Assembly (NCBI RefSeq): GCF_008064635.1
Contig: NZ_VRYZ01000005.1
Span: forward strand, 327,755-391,754
Reading direction: 5' to 3'
Source: Parahaliea aestuarii
Lineage (GTDB): Bacteria > Pseudomonadota > Gammaproteobacteria > Pseudomonadales > Halieaceae
Length of the DNA stretch: 64,000 bases
Below, in pieces: positions 1 through 9,510 of this stretch. Position numbers and translations under genes: made by a program. Positions within the stretch are counted from its first letter, which is position 1. Each line of letters begins with the position of its first letter. Under the pieces are notes generated by a model. That model saw only the letters and a list, made by a program, of their open reading frames with translations. It ran no database searches and had not been told where the DNA came from.

Positions 1-1184
1 TCCACCTGTGTGCGGGCCACATTGAGGGCGGTCTCGTAATCGTCCTCCAGTATCAGCCGCTTGAAGGCAGCGGAACCGGTGACATTACAGCGCTCGCCGA
101 CGTTGACGAAGAGGGAGTCAGCGGTGATGTTGAAGGGCTCGAGGCCCGACAGGCGGCAGGCCGGTTTCGGTTGCGGCAGTGGGCGCGGCTCAATGCCCTC
201 AACCGCCCGCGCAATCGCCGCAATATGGGCCGGGGTAGTGCCGCAGCAACCGCCGGCCAGGTTGAGCATGCCGCGCTCTGCGAAACTGCGGAAATCCTCG
301 AACATATCCTCCGGCGTTTCGTCGTAGTCACCGAAGGCGTTGGGCAGGCCGGCGTTCAGATGGGCGCTGAAATAGCAGCTTGCAACACTGGAAAGCTCCT
401 CAAGAAACGGGCGTATCTCCTTGAATCTACGGCCACAATTGCTGCCAACGATCAGCGGCTTGGCGTGGGCAATGGCGTTCCAGAAGGCCTCTGGACTCTG
501 GCCCGACAGGACCCGTCCGCTGGTGTCCGGGAAGGTCACGGAAATCATCAGCGGCAACTCGGTGCCGAGCTCTTCCTGCACCCCCTGAACCGCAAAAATG
601 GCCGCCTTGGCGTTGAGAGTGTCGAAAATGGTTTCGATCATCAGCAGGTCGACCCCGCCCTCGATCAGCGCGCGGGTGGCGTCGCTGTAATCCCTGACCA
701 GCTCATCAAAGTGGATATTGCGCGCCCCCGGGTCGTTGACATCGGGGGAGATGGACGCCGTCCGCGGGGTCGGCCCCAATACACCGGCCACGTAGCGGGG
801 CTTCTCGGGGGTCAGGGCGGTCTGTGCATCCGCCACTTCCCGGGCCACGCGGGCACCGGCCACATTCAGCTCGTAGACCACCGATTCCAGGTTGTAGTCG
901 CCCTGGGCCACCGCCGTGCTGTTGAAGGTGTTGGTTTCGATGATGTCGGCGCCGGCGTCCAGGAACTCCTGGTGCAGGCGCTTGATCACATCCGGGCGGG
1001 TCAGCGCTAACAGGTCGTTATTGCCCTTGAGATCACCGGGGTGGTCGGCAAACTGCGTGCCGCGGTAGTCCTCCTCGGACAAGCCCTGCGCCTGAATCAT
1101 GGTACCCATGGCGCCGTCCAGCACCAGAATACGCTCGTTCAGGGCCCGCTCAATGGCGGTCGGTGAGGGCTTGCGGGTAGGCAT
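1..1184 (-). CDS. metH: Cobalamin-dependent methionine synthase, N-terminal part (cut by window edge)
   Basis: Transfers a methyl group from methyl-tetrahydrofolate through cobalamin to homocysteine in the cytoplasm. About 394 codons are visible, starting at an ATG (1184-1182) that reads [15 protein letters not shown]. They cover the homocysteine-binding barrel ([10 protein letters not shown] near residue 22; the zinc-ligand cysteines in VGSNCG and GGCCGT) and the beginning of the pterin-binding domain ([12 protein letters not shown]). The frame has no stop before the window edge, so the B12, activation and rest of the pterin domains lie outside. It is divergent from nfuA across about 207 bp; I see no convincing cobalamin or SAM riboswitch there. 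The family is certain; completeness is unknown. Confidence 0.95.
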   Translation of the reverse strand, partial: MPTRKPSPTAIERALNERILVLDGAMGTMIQAQGLSEEDYRGTQFADHPGDLKGNNDLLALTRPDVIKRLHQEFLDAGADIIETNTFNSTAVAQGDYNLESVVYELNVAGARVAREVADAQTALTPEKPRYVAGVLGPTPRTASISPDVNDPGARNIHFDELVRDYSDATRALIEGGVDLLMIETIFDTLNAKAAIFAVQGVQEELGTELPLMISVTFPDTSGRVLSGQSPEAFWNAIAHAKPLIVGSNCGRRFKEIRPFLEELSSVASCYFSAHLNAGLPNAFGDYDETPEDMFEDFRSFAERGMLNLAGGCCGTTPAHIAAIARAVEGIEPRPLPQPKPACRLSGLEPFNITADSLFVNVGERCNVTGSAAFKRLILEDDYETALNVARTQV

Positions 1185-1391
1185 GATACTGTCCTGCGCT
1201 TCAAAGGTAGTGATTGACGTCGCCGGAGGCCGCTGGCTCCGCCGAAGAGGGCGCGTATTCTAGCAGAACAGGAACCACAAGGGCGTTCAAATTCAAAGAC
1301 TTCTCGTAGATAGCTAGAGAGTGCGCTAGAATACCTGACCGTTTTACTCGGAAACTCGCGATTCACCCGGAACACGGACATCGAACACATT

Positions 1392-1967
1392 ATGGTTACC
1401 ATCACCGAATCGGCCCAGGACTACCTCGCTGAACTTCTTGCCAAGCAGGACGACGCTCTCGGCGTCCGGGTTTTCATCAATCAGCCCGGCACCCCCCGCG
1501 CCGAAACCTGCATCGCATATGCCCGCGACGGGGATCTGCAGGAGGGCGACGAAGAGCGCGCCTACGAGAAATTCAATGCCTGGTTCGACGGCCGCAGTCT
1601 CCCTTACCTGGAAGACGCGCTGGTAGACTATTCGAAGGATCGCATGGGCGGCCAGCTGACGATCAAGGCGCCCAATGCGAAGTTGCCGCGGGTGGACGAG
1701 AACAGCCCGCTGGAAGACCGCATCAATTATGTGCTCTACAACGAGGTGAACCCGGCGCTGGCGTCCCACGGCGGTGAGGTGAGCCTGGTGGAGGTCACTG
1801 AGGACAAGTATGCGATTCTGCGTTTTGGCGGTGGCTGCCAGGGCTGCGGGATGGTGGACCAGACGCTGAAAGGCGGTGTGGAGAAGACGCTGCTGGAACA
1901 GCTGCCGATGCTGGCGGGCGTGCGGGATATGACCGACCATTCTGACAAGTCGAACGCCTATTACTGA
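1392..1967 (+). CDS. nfuA: Fe/S biogenesis protein NfuA
   Basis: Scaffold or carrier that binds a [4Fe-4S] cluster and delivers it to apo-proteins, in the cytoplasm. The 191 aa match the NfuA size: a degenerate A-type (IscA-like) N-terminal domain of about 100 residues followed by a NifU-C domain with the cluster-binding CxxC at C149 and C152 ([10 protein letters not shown]). The start ATG at 1392 follows an AT-rich leader containing a -10-like TAGAAT. It stands alone, divergent from metH; a weak hairpin with a T run follows the stop. Confidence 0.96.
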   Translation: MVTITESAQDYLAELLAKQDDALGVRVFINQPGTPRAETCIAYARDGDLQEGDEERAYEKFNAWFDGRSLPYLEDALVDYSKDRMGGQLTIKAPNAKLPRVDENSPLEDRINYVLYNEVNPALASHGGEVSLVEVTEDKYAILRFGGGCQGCGMVDQTLKGGVEKTLLEQLPMLAGVRDMTDHSDKSNAYY

Positions 1968-1985
1968 TTAGGCAGCGATTGAATC

Positions 1986-2018
1986 AAAGGGCTGGATTTT
2001 GCTGGCCTTTTTTGTTTC
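1986..2018 (+). terminator. Possible weak terminator of nfuA
   Basis: An imperfect short stem (AAAGG pairing with CCTTT around a GC-containing loop) runs straight into a T-rich tract just 18 bases after the nfuA stop. The stem is only about 5 bp, so this is a tentative call based on position and the T run. Confidence 0.35.
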
Positions 2019-2079
2019 GATGGATCGAGTTCTATTCTGGTTGGGTGGCGGCCCGTAACTCCGATAGCCTCTCAGCAAA

Positions 2080-2106
2080 TGTAGGCGCACAGGACGTGCG
2101 CCTACA
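2080..2106. repeat. Perfect 11-bp palindrome with 5-nt loop (REP-like)
   Basis: Arms TGTAGGCGCAC and GTGCGCCTACA are perfectly complementary around the loop AGGAC. It sits in the 273-bp convergent gap between nfuA and the DAHP synthase gene. There is no T run on either side, so it looks more like a dispersed REP-type palindrome than an intrinsic terminator. I found no second copy in this window. Confidence 0.6.
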
Positions 2107-2240
2107 AGCCCGACATGGACGTCTGCTTTTTGGCGGTTCGCGGAAGGGTTACCGGTGTTGCGAGCCGCCATCAAAATCGATTTATGGCAAATAAGACCTG
2201 CTGTGGTCGCTCTACCAGGTAAAGAAGCACTCTTCGACAG

Positions 2241-3317
2241 TCATTGCGAGTTACGCCCCGGCAACACATCCTTCAATTTTGCCCGCATATCCCGCAGCGT
2301 TTTCGCCGTCGTATCCCAATCGATACAGCCGTCCGTCACCGAAACACCGTACTCCAGATCCGCAAGATTCTCCGGAATCGACTGATTGCCCGCCTTCAGA
2401 TTGCTCTCGATCATCAGGCCGACAATCGAGCGGTTGCCCTCCAGAATCTGGTGAGTCACATCTTCCACCACCAGCGGCTGCAACTCCGGCTGCTTGTTCG
2501 AATTGGCGTGCGAGCAGTCCACCATAATATTCTGTGGCACCTTCGCCTTCGCCAGCGCATCCTCGCACAGCTTCACATGCACCGAATCGTAGTTCGGCCC
2601 GGCGCTGCCGCCGCGCAGCACCACATGGCCGTAGCGGTTGCCCTTGGTGGTGTAAACCGATACCTGCCCCTCGTGGTTAATGCCCAGAAAGCGGTGCGGC
2701 TTGGCCACGGAATTGAGGGCATTGGTGGCCACGGTCAGGCCGCCGTCAGTGCCGTTCTTGAAGCCGACGGCGCAGGACAGGCCACTGGCCATCTCGCGGT
2801 GAGTCTGGGATTCGGTAGTGCGCGCACCGATGGCCGACCAGCTGATCAGGTCCTGCAGGTACTGGGGTGAAATCGGGTCCAGCGCCTCGGTGGAGGTAGG
2901 CAGGCCGAGTTCGAGGATATCCAGCAACAGCCGGCGGCCGATGTGCAGGCCTTCCTCGATCTTGAAGGAATCGTCGAGGTGGGGGTCGTTGATCAGGCCT
3001 TTCCAGCCCACGGTAGTGCGGGGCTTTTCAAAGTACACGCGCATGACGATGTACAGCGTATCGGAGACTTCGTCGGCGAGCTCCCGCAGGCGTTTGGCGT
3101 AGTCGATGGCGGCGGCGGTGTCGTGAATGGAACAGGGGCCGACCACCACGAACAGGCGCGGGTCCTTGCGATCGAGGATGTCCCAGATGGTCTGCCGGCT
3201 GCCGGTGACCATCCGCTGGGCCGCTTCGCTCAGGGGCAGGGCGCTTTTCAGCTGCTCCGGGGTGATCAGCACATCCTGTGAGGCGACATTGATATTGTGT
3301 ACGGCTGTGTTGCTCAT
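2241..3317 (-). CDS. aroG: 3-deoxy-7-phosphoheptulonate (DAHP) synthase, class I
   Basis: Condenses phosphoenolpyruvate with erythrose 4-phosphate, the first step of the shikimate pathway. The 358 aa are the normal length for the AroF/G/H family, and family blocks are visible throughout: VVVGPCSIHD near residue 60, RVYFEKPRTTVGWKGL, SAIGARTTESQ, SGLSCAVGFKNGTDG, and the C-terminal IESNLKAGNQ. The ATG at 3317 gives a typical short N-terminal extension. Which aromatic amino acid inhibits it cannot be told, so the symbol marks the family rather than a proven isozyme. It is monocistronic and divergent from the nuclease gene that follows. Confidence 0.93.
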   Translation of the reverse strand: MSNTAVHNINVASQDVLITPEQLKSALPLSEAAQRMVTGSRQTIWDILDRKDPRLFVVVGPCSIHDTAAAIDYAKRLRELADEVSDTLYIVMRVYFEKPRTTVGWKGLINDPHLDDSFKIEEGLHIGRRLLLDILELGLPTSTEALDPISPQYLQDLISWSAIGARTTESQTHREMASGLSCAVGFKNGTDGGLTVATNALNSVAKPHRFLGINHEGQVSVYTTKGNRYGHVVLRGGSAGPNYDSVHVKLCEDALAKAKVPQNIMVDCSHANSNKQPELQPLVVEDVTHQILEGNRSIVGLMIESNLKAGNQSIPENLADLEYGVSVTDGCIDWDTTAKTLRDMRAKLKDVLPGRNSQ

Positions 3318-3467
3318 TACTGCTTACCTGCTAGAGTATTTGCCTCTCGCGCCGGCCCATGGCTTGCAGTTGTGTGGTAACAGGTATGCCATTCGCCCGC
3401 AGGAGGGCGCGACATTCTATAGCAGCCCGCGGCCTTTGGGTAGAACGGCCCCGGGACGTGCAGGATC

Positions 3468-3475
3468 AAGGAGGA
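3468..3475 (+). promoter_or_regulatory. Strong Shine-Dalgarno deciding a TTG start
   Basis: AAGGAGGA lies 6 bases upstream of TTG at 3482. An upstream ATG at 3359 in the same frame would sit in the leader facing the DAHP synthase gene and add 41 residues that look unlike the family, so the TTG is preferred. Confidence 0.7.
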
Positions 3476-3481
3476 CGCCCT

Positions 3482-6187
3482 TTGGCGCGCGATACCGCCG
3501 GCTCACGCTACGACCTCGAGCCGCTGCTGCCCTATATCGGGCAGGGCTATGTACTACTCACACCCAACCTGCGCCTGGCGCGGCGTATCAAGGCCGAGTG
3601 GGATGCCCGCCAGCTCGCCGCCGGCCATCGCGCCTGGCAACCGCTGCCGGTGCATCCGCTGGAGGGCTGGCTGCAGCAGGCCTGGCACCAGCGCGCCTGC
3701 CAGGAGGCAGCGCTGCGCCGGCATCTGCTCGACACGCCGCTGGCACTGAGGGTATGGCGGCAGGCTATCGAGGAGGACGAGCGCCAGGGTGATTACAGTC
3801 TGCTGCAGGTGGAGGCAACCGCCAGCCAGGCGCAGCAGGCCCGCAATCAACTCCTGCGCTGGCAGGTGAACCCAGCCGATCCGGGCATCGCCGCCCGCTT
3901 TCGCCTGGATACGGATTGCTCCACATTCCTGCGCTGGCACGAAGCCTTCGAAATCCAGTTGCAGGAGCGCAACCTGGCGACGGGCCTGGATGTCATTGCT
4001 TTACTGCAGGCGGCAGAGCGGCCCGCCAGCCGGGCATCGACGCGCGCGCTGTTGATCGCCTTCGACGAGGTGCCGCCCCTGCTGCGCGCGGCGCTCGACC
4101 AGTGCTGCGCGGATGTGCAGGAATTGCCACAACCCGCTGCAGCGGCTGCGTGCCAGGCCCGCGCCTATGCCGACCGCAACAGTGAGCTGCGCGCCGTGGC
4201 GCGCTGGGCCCGTGAGACCTGCGCTGCGCGCCCGCAAGCCAGTATCGGTATTGTGCTGGATGATATGCGCGGCGACCGCCAGCGGCTGGAGTACCTGTTA
4301 CGGCGCGAATTCAATTGCCTCGATGCGGACTACGCCGCCCTGCCGGTCAATTTCTCGACCGGCTGGCAGCTGGCCGAAGTACCCGTGATGCGCGATGCCC
4401 TGACAGCACTGTCTGCGGTGAATGCCGCAGTGTATGTACAGGATGTACTGGCACTGCTGCGCTCGCGTTTTCTGCAGCTACCGGATCGCCACAGTACAGC
4501 CGGCCTGGCATTTGTTGCAAAACTGCACGATCACGGTCGCGAGCAGGTTGACGCGGGTGCTCTGCGTACCCTGGCGAAGGACTTGCGCCTCGGCGAGGTG
4601 CTGCTGAGCTGTGCCGGTATGCGGCAGCTGCGCGAGCGGTCGCTCCCCTCAGTCTGGGCCGGGCACTTTCACCAGCTGCTGACCCTGTGGGGCTGGCCGG
4701 GGGAGGGCGGGCTGGACTCCCTGGAATTCCAGCAGGTGGAAGAGGGCTACCGACAGCTTGAAAGCCTCGCCACTTTCGATGCGGTCTGCGGCCCGATGGT
4801 TTACAGCGAAGCGCTGGCACTGCTGCGTCAGTGCTGCCAGGACGCCAGCTTCCAGCCGCGCACGGCCGACAGCCGGGTGCAGGTGCTGGGTCCGCTGGAG
4901 GCGGCCGGCCTGCAGTTTGATGCTCTCTGGCTGTGCGGCATGCAGGCCAGCCAGTGGCCAGCTCCGGCGCGCCCCAATCCCTTTCTGCCGCTGTCCTTAC
5001 AGCGCGAGTGCGCCATGCCGCACGCCAGTGCAGAGCGCGAGTGGCACTACGCCAATGGCCTGCTGCAGCAATACCGCGCCCACTGCGACACCCTCATCGC
5101 CAGCTACAGCCAAAGTGTCGACGGCGCGCCAGAGCTGCCCAGCGCACTGCTGAAAGATTTCAGCTGGCAAGCGACGAGTGACGACGAGGGGCCTCCGGCA
5201 TCCTGGCTGCAACAGTGGCGGGAGCGTGACGTCGAGACCTTGCCAGACGCTGTTGCGCCGTTGCCGGACGCGGAGGAGCTGGCCCGCATTGGCGGCGGCA
5301 GCGGTCTGATTGAAGACCAGTCGCACTGTCCCTTCCGCGCCTTTGCCCGCCGCCGCTTGCGCTTGCAGGCGCTGTCAGAGCCCAGCCTGGCATTGACAGC
5401 GGCCGAGCGCGGGACGCTGGTGCACCAGGCTCTGTATGTGATCTGGGGAGAGCTGGGTGAGTCGGCGGCACTGCAGGCGTTGGCGGCGGATGCGCAGGCC
5501 GACCTGCTGGTACGGGCAACCTCTGCCGCCATCGACGCCCTGCCAGCCATGCGGCGCCTGGCCGTGGGGCATGCCTGTATCGCGCAGGAACAGCGCTATC
5601 TGCTCGCACTGCTGGAGGAGTGGCTGGAGACGGAGCGCCAGCGGGAGCCCTTCGTCGTGGTCGCGCGTGAGCAGCGCCAGGCAATCGCACTGGGTGCTTT
5701 GCAGTTGCAGCTACAGGTCGATCGTATCGACCGCAGTGCAATTGCCGCTCACGGTGACAGCGCCAGCCCCGTCACCATCATCGACTACAAAACCGGTAGC
5801 TGCGAGGCGACGCAGTGGCTCGGGCAGCGGCCGAGCCTGCCCCAGTTGCCCCTCTACAGTGTCGCCAGCCAGGCGCCGGTGGAGGCCCTGGCCTTCGCCC
5901 ATGTCAAGGCGCGGCACACGACCTACAAGGGGCTCGGTGCACGCCAGGTCGCCCCGGGTATCAAAGACGACATAGCGCGCGCAACCAGCCGCAAAGAGCC
6001 ACTGGATAGCTGGCCGGAATTGCTGGAGCGCTGGCATGAAACCGTGCAGCGCCTGGCGCAGGAGTTCCTGGCGGGGGAGGCCGCGGTCGACCCGCTCAAC
6101 AGCGGCAGTTGCACCTACTGTGGTCTGCAGAGTCTGTGTCGAATCGGTGTAACAGGCGAGGGTGCTGCGCCGGAGGAAGAGGCATGA
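3482..6187 (+). CDS. AddB-like PD-(D/E)XK nuclease / inactive-helicase DNA repair protein
   Basis: Probable nuclease partner of the helicase encoded next, in a double-strand-break resection complex of the AddAB/RecBCD type. The 901-aa product starts at TTG 3482 with a strong ribosome site. The C-terminal third holds a RecB-type nuclease domain: GTLVHQALY near residue 647, VDRIDR, and IIDYKTGS with Asp768 and Lys770. Four cysteines at about 616 and 877/880/886 (CTYCGLQSLC) have the AddB spacing for a [4Fe-4S] staple. The N-terminal two thirds resemble a helicase fold without a clear Walker A, as in AddB. The stop overlaps the next ATG (ATGA), so the two genes are translationally coupled. The symbol is withheld because this proteobacterial family is only distantly related to Bacillus AddB. 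Confidence 0.85.
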   Translation: MARDTAGSRYDLEPLLPYIGQGYVLLTPNLRLARRIKAEWDARQLAAGHRAWQPLPVHPLEGWLQQAWHQRACQEAALRRHLLDTPLALRVWRQAIEEDERQGDYSLLQVEATASQAQQARNQLLRWQVNPADPGIAARFRLDTDCSTFLRWHEAFEIQLQERNLATGLDVIALLQAAERPASRASTRALLIAFDEVPPLLRAALDQCCADVQELPQPAAAAACQARAYADRNSELRAVARWARETCAARPQASIGIVLDDMRGDRQRLEYLLRREFNCLDADYAALPVNFSTGWQLAEVPVMRDALTALSAVNAAVYVQDVLALLRSRFLQLPDRHSTAGLAFVAKLHDHGREQVDAGALRTLAKDLRLGEVLLSCAGMRQLRERSLPSVWAGHFHQLLTLWGWPGEGGLDSLEFQQVEEGYRQLESLATFDAVCGPMVYSEALALLRQCCQDASFQPRTADSRVQVLGPLEAAGLQFDALWLCGMQASQWPAPARPNPFLPLSLQRECAMPHASAEREWHYANGLLQQYRAHCDTLIASYSQSVDGAPELPSALLKDFSWQATSDDEGPPASWLQQWRERDVETLPDAVAPLPDAEELARIGGGSGLIEDQSHCPFRAFARRRLRLQALSEPSLALTAAERGTLVHQALYVIWGELGESAALQALAADAQADLLVRATSAAIDALPAMRRLAVGHACIAQEQRYLLALLEEWLETERQREPFVVVAREQRQAIALGALQLQLQVDRIDRSAIAAHGDSASPVTIIDYKTGSCEATQWLGQRPSLPQLPLYSVASQAPVEALAFAHVKARHTTYKGLGARQVAPGIKDDIARATSRKEPLDSWPELLERWHETVQRLAQEFLAGEAAVDPLNSGSCTYCGLQSLCRIGVTGEGAAPEEEA

Positions 6188-9100
6188 GTATTGTCGATGC
6201 CGCAGAGCGCGAAGCGGCGCTCGATCCGCTGCACAGTTTCTGCGTCAGCGCGCCGGCCGGTTCGGGCAAGACGGAACTGCTGATCCAGCGTTTCCTGGCC
6301 CTGCTGGCACGGGTGGAGCGGCCGGAGCAGGTGCTGGCTATCACCTTTACCCGGAAGGCGGCAGCCGAGATGCGCGAGCGGGTGATGCAGGCCCTGCACG
6401 AGGCACGAGCGGGTGAGCCCTGCAGCAGCCCCCACCAGCAGCGTACCCGCGATCTTGCCCTGGCGGCGCTGGCGGTGGACGAACGGCAAGGCTGGCAACT
6501 GATGGCCAACGCCGCGCGGCTCAGTATCCGCACGATTGATGGTTTCTGCGGCGCGCTGACCCGGCAAATGCCGGTGCTCAGCCACTTTGGCGCACAGGTT
6601 CGCGCGGTGGATGATGCCGACCCGTTGTATGCCGAAGCCGTGGCCGAATTGTTCGCCTTGCTGGAAACGCAGTATCCGGTGGTAGAGGATCTGCAGCAAT
6701 TGATGCTGCATTTTGACAATCACTGGGATCGGCTGGCGGAACTGCTGAAGAGCCTGTTGGCCCGCCGCGAGCAGTGGCTCACCTATCTCGGGGTGGGGCG
6801 AGAGCCGCTCGCGGCCCAGGCCGCACTGGAACAACTGGTGGCGGCCATGGTGGTCGACGCGCTCGGTGATTTGCAGCGGCAGATGGGTCCTTTCCTCGGG
6901 GAGCTCTACGAGTTGCAGTGTTTTGCGGCGCAGCAGAAGGGCGAGCAGGAACCTCCCGGCGTGCCGACCGCCCGGGTGGAGGATCTGCCTGCCTGGCAGG
7001 CTCTGCGCCATTTCCTGCTGACCCGTGACGGCAAGTGGCGCAGCCGCATCACCAGAACGGAGGGCTTCCCCGCCGACAAGGGCCGGCCGGCGGAGATGAA
7101 GGCCCGCCTGCAGTCGGTGCTGGCGGAACTCAGCGCCTGCGAAGGCCTGAGTGAGGCGCTGCAGGAGGTTACCCTGCTGCCCACCCCGGGGGAGGACAGT
7201 GAAAGCTGGCGCCTGGTGGTGCACCTGACCCGGGTATTGCCGGTACTGGCCGCCCAGCTCTTGCTGGTGTTCGAGCGTCGCGGCAGTGTCGACCACAGCC
7301 AGGTGGCCCAGTCCGCCCTGCAGGCACTGGGGGATGACGACGCCCCCACCGACCTCGCCCTGCGCCTGGATTACCGCATCGAACACATTCTGGTGGATGA
7401 ATTCCAGGACACCGCCATCAATCAGTACGAATTACTGCGGCGACTGACCCGGGGCTGGGCCGAGCACAATGAGATGTCTCCCGGGCGCCCCCGCACCTTC
7501 CTGATCGTCGGCGACGGGATGCAGTCCATTTACGGTTTCCGCGACGCCAATGTCGGCCTGTTTCTGCAGGCCCGGGACCGGGGCTTCAATGGCGTGGTAC
7601 CGCGCTACCTGGAGCTGCGCAGCAACTTCCGTTCCGAGGCCGGTGTGGTGAACTGGGTCAACACCACCTTCGCCAGGGCCTTTCCGGCGCAGGACAACAT
7701 CGGGCGCGGCGAGGTGGCCTTCAGTACTGCCCAGTCGGTCAAACCGGGCGGCGACGGCGAAGCGGTGCGGGTACAGGTGTTCCACGGCGACAACGCCGCC
7801 AGCGCGGAGGTGTCCGCACTTTGCGACGGCGTGGCGGCGGCACTGGCGGAAGATGCCGAGGGCACCGTCGCCATTCTCGGGCGCAGCCGCCCCCAGTTAC
7901 AGGACTTTGTGCAGGGCCTGCAAAGGCGCGGCATTGCTTTTGCGGCCCAGGATATGGATCGCCTGTCGCAGTCCAGTGTGATCATGGACCTGATGAGTCT
8001 GGTGCGAGTGCTGGCCAATAGCGCCGACCGGGTGGCCTGGGCCGCGCTGCTGCGCGGGCCGTACTGCGGACTGACCCTTTCTGACCTGCACCGCTTGCTG
8101 GTGCTGGCGCCATCAGACCCAATGGCTGTGGCCACCGAACTCGAACTAGGTGCGGTATTGAGCAACTGCGGGCAGCGCGCGGTGGCGCACCTGGCGGCGG
8201 CCATGGCCTGGGCGGAACAGCAGCGCGACCGGCTGTCGCAGCGGGCCTGGCTGGAACTGTTGTGGTTGCGCCTGGGCGGTCCCGCCACCGCCGCCAGTAC
8301 CCAGCTTCTCAACGACGCCGAGCGCTTTTTCCAGTTGCTCGAGCAGGGGGAACTGGAGGGCAGGGTCCTCGATGTGCCGTGGTTGCAGAACCAGTTGGAG
8401 CGTCTCTACGCCGATGCCGGCGGCGCCGGGGCCCGGGTGCAAATCATGACCCTGCACAAGGCCAAGGGGCTGGAATTTGACCATGTCTTCATCCCCGCCC
8501 TCGGCAAAGGCAGCCGCAGTGACGAGCGTGCGCTGTTCCTGTGGGATGAAATCACCACCCGCGCCGGGGACAGTGGATTTCTGCTGGCTGCCGATGATCA
8601 CAGCGAGAAGGAGAGCGCCGGTCTCTACAACTTCCTGGCCAGCCAGCGCAAACGCAAGCGTCTGCTGGAAAACACCCGCCTGCTCTATGTGGGCGCAACC
8701 CGCGCCATTCGCCGCCTTACACTGAGCGCCTGCCTTAGCGAGGACCGCAAGAAGGGCGGTGTGACCGATCCGGGAGCCCAGAGCCTGCTGGCCACTATCT
8801 GGCCCGCGGTGGCCGACATCGCTAGCGTCGTCGAAGCGCAGGCTGGTGACGCTGTCACAGCGGATGAGGCAAGGGGAGCGGGGGGGCTGCTGCGCCAGCG
8901 CCAGCTGCCGCCTTCAGCGCCTGCGATCGTCGACCTCAACCAGGGCACAGGGAACCTGCCGGAAGCGGCGCACAACCGCCTGGAACGCCATGTCGGCACC
9001 GTCATCCACCAGAACCTGGAGCGGCTGGCGACACTGCCTGTGCTGCCGCAACATCCCGGCGCCGATGAAGAGAGCTTCAGCGTCTGGGCTCTGGCCAGTC

Positions 9101-9510
9101 TCGGATTGAGCGGCGATGCGCTGGCGCAGGGCCTGGAGCGGGTCATCGCGGCTCTTCACACTACGCTGGCCGACGAGGTGGCCGGGCGCTGGCTACTGCG
9201 CAGCGATCACCCGGCCAGCCACTGCGAGTTGCCGCTGACGCGGGTGCGTGAGGACGGTGTTATCAACGACATTGTGATCGACCGCTGCTTTGTGGACGCC
9301 GGCACCGGCGAGCGCTGGATTGTCGACTACAAATCCAGCCGCCCCCCTGAAGGCATGCCGCTGGAGCACTTTCTGCAGGAAGAGGTCGTGCGCTACGGCG
9401 AGCAGCTGGCCGGGTACCGCGACGCGATGGCCAGCCTGGGGACGGAGCCGCTGCGCTGCGCGCTGTATTTTACGGCGCTGGCGCAGCTGGTTCCGGTAGA
9501 CGTGAGCTAG
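6184..9510 (+). CDS. AddA/RecB-like UvrD-family helicase with C-terminal nuclease domain
   Basis: ATP-driven SF1A helicase-nuclease expected to process DNA ends for recombination. The 1108 aa start at the ATG that overlaps the upstream stop. Motifs run in order: Walker A APAGSGKT (residues 23-30), ITFTRKAAAEM, motif II LVDEFQDT (Asp405/Glu406), DGMQSIYGFRDAN, LRSNFRSE, the RecB-like MTLHKAKGLEFDHV and LLYVGATRA. Near the end, WIVDYKSS (Asp1048, Lys1050) is a PD-(D/E)XK nuclease core. The longer frame start at 6109 would lie inside the upstream gene and is not needed. The last 4 bases overlap the convergent LLM gene. Confidence 0.9.
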   Translation: MSIVDAAEREAALDPLHSFCVSAPAGSGKTELLIQRFLALLARVERPEQVLAITFTRKAAAEMRERVMQALHEARAGEPCSSPHQQRTRDLALAALAVDERQGWQLMANAARLSIRTIDGFCGALTRQMPVLSHFGAQVRAVDDADPLYAEAVAELFALLETQYPVVEDLQQLMLHFDNHWDRLAELLKSLLARREQWLTYLGVGREPLAAQAALEQLVAAMVVDALGDLQRQMGPFLGELYELQCFAAQQKGEQEPPGVPTARVEDLPAWQALRHFLLTRDGKWRSRITRTEGFPADKGRPAEMKARLQSVLAELSACEGLSEALQEVTLLPTPGEDSESWRLVVHLTRVLPVLAAQLLLVFERRGSVDHSQVAQSALQALGDDDAPTDLALRLDYRIEHILVDEFQDTAINQYELLRRLTRGWAEHNEMSPGRPRTFLIVGDGMQSIYGFRDANVGLFLQARDRGFNGVVPRYLELRSNFRSEAGVVNWVNTTFARAFPAQDNIGRGEVAFSTAQSVKPGGDGEAVRVQVFHGDNAASAEVSALCDGVAAALAEDAEGTVAILGRSRPQLQDFVQGLQRRGIAFAAQDMDRLSQSSVIMDLMSLVRVLANSADRVAWAALLRGPYCGLTLSDLHRLLVLAPSDPMAVATELELGAVLSNCGQRAVAHLAAAMAWAEQQRDRLSQRAWLELLWLRLGGPATAASTQLLNDAERFFQLLEQGELEGRVLDVPWLQNQLERLYADAGGAGARVQIMTLHKAKGLEFDHVFIPALGKGSRSDERALFLWDEITTRAGDSGFLLAADDHSEKESAGLYNFLASQRKRKRLLENTRLLYVGATRAIRRLTLSACLSEDRKKGGVTDPGAQSLLATIWPAVADIASVVEAQAGDAVTADEARGAGGLLRQRQLPPSAPAIVDLNQGTGNLPEAAHNRLERHVGTVIHQNLERLATLPVLPQHPGADEESFSVWALASLGLSGDALAQGLERVIAALHTTLADEVAGRWLLRSDHPASHCELPLTRVREDGVINDIVIDRCFVDAGTGERWIVDYKSSRPPEGMPLEHFLQEEVVRYGEQLAGYRDAMASLGTEPLRCALYFTALAQLVPVDVS

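Noticed and set aside
171..1010. 279-codon plus-strand frame
   Set aside because: Antisense to metH, which has clear family motifs on the minus strand; a GC-rich shadow frame.
1185..1391. Riboswitch upstream of metH
   Set aside because: No B12-box-like or SAM-riboswitch-like conserved core was found in the 207-bp gap.
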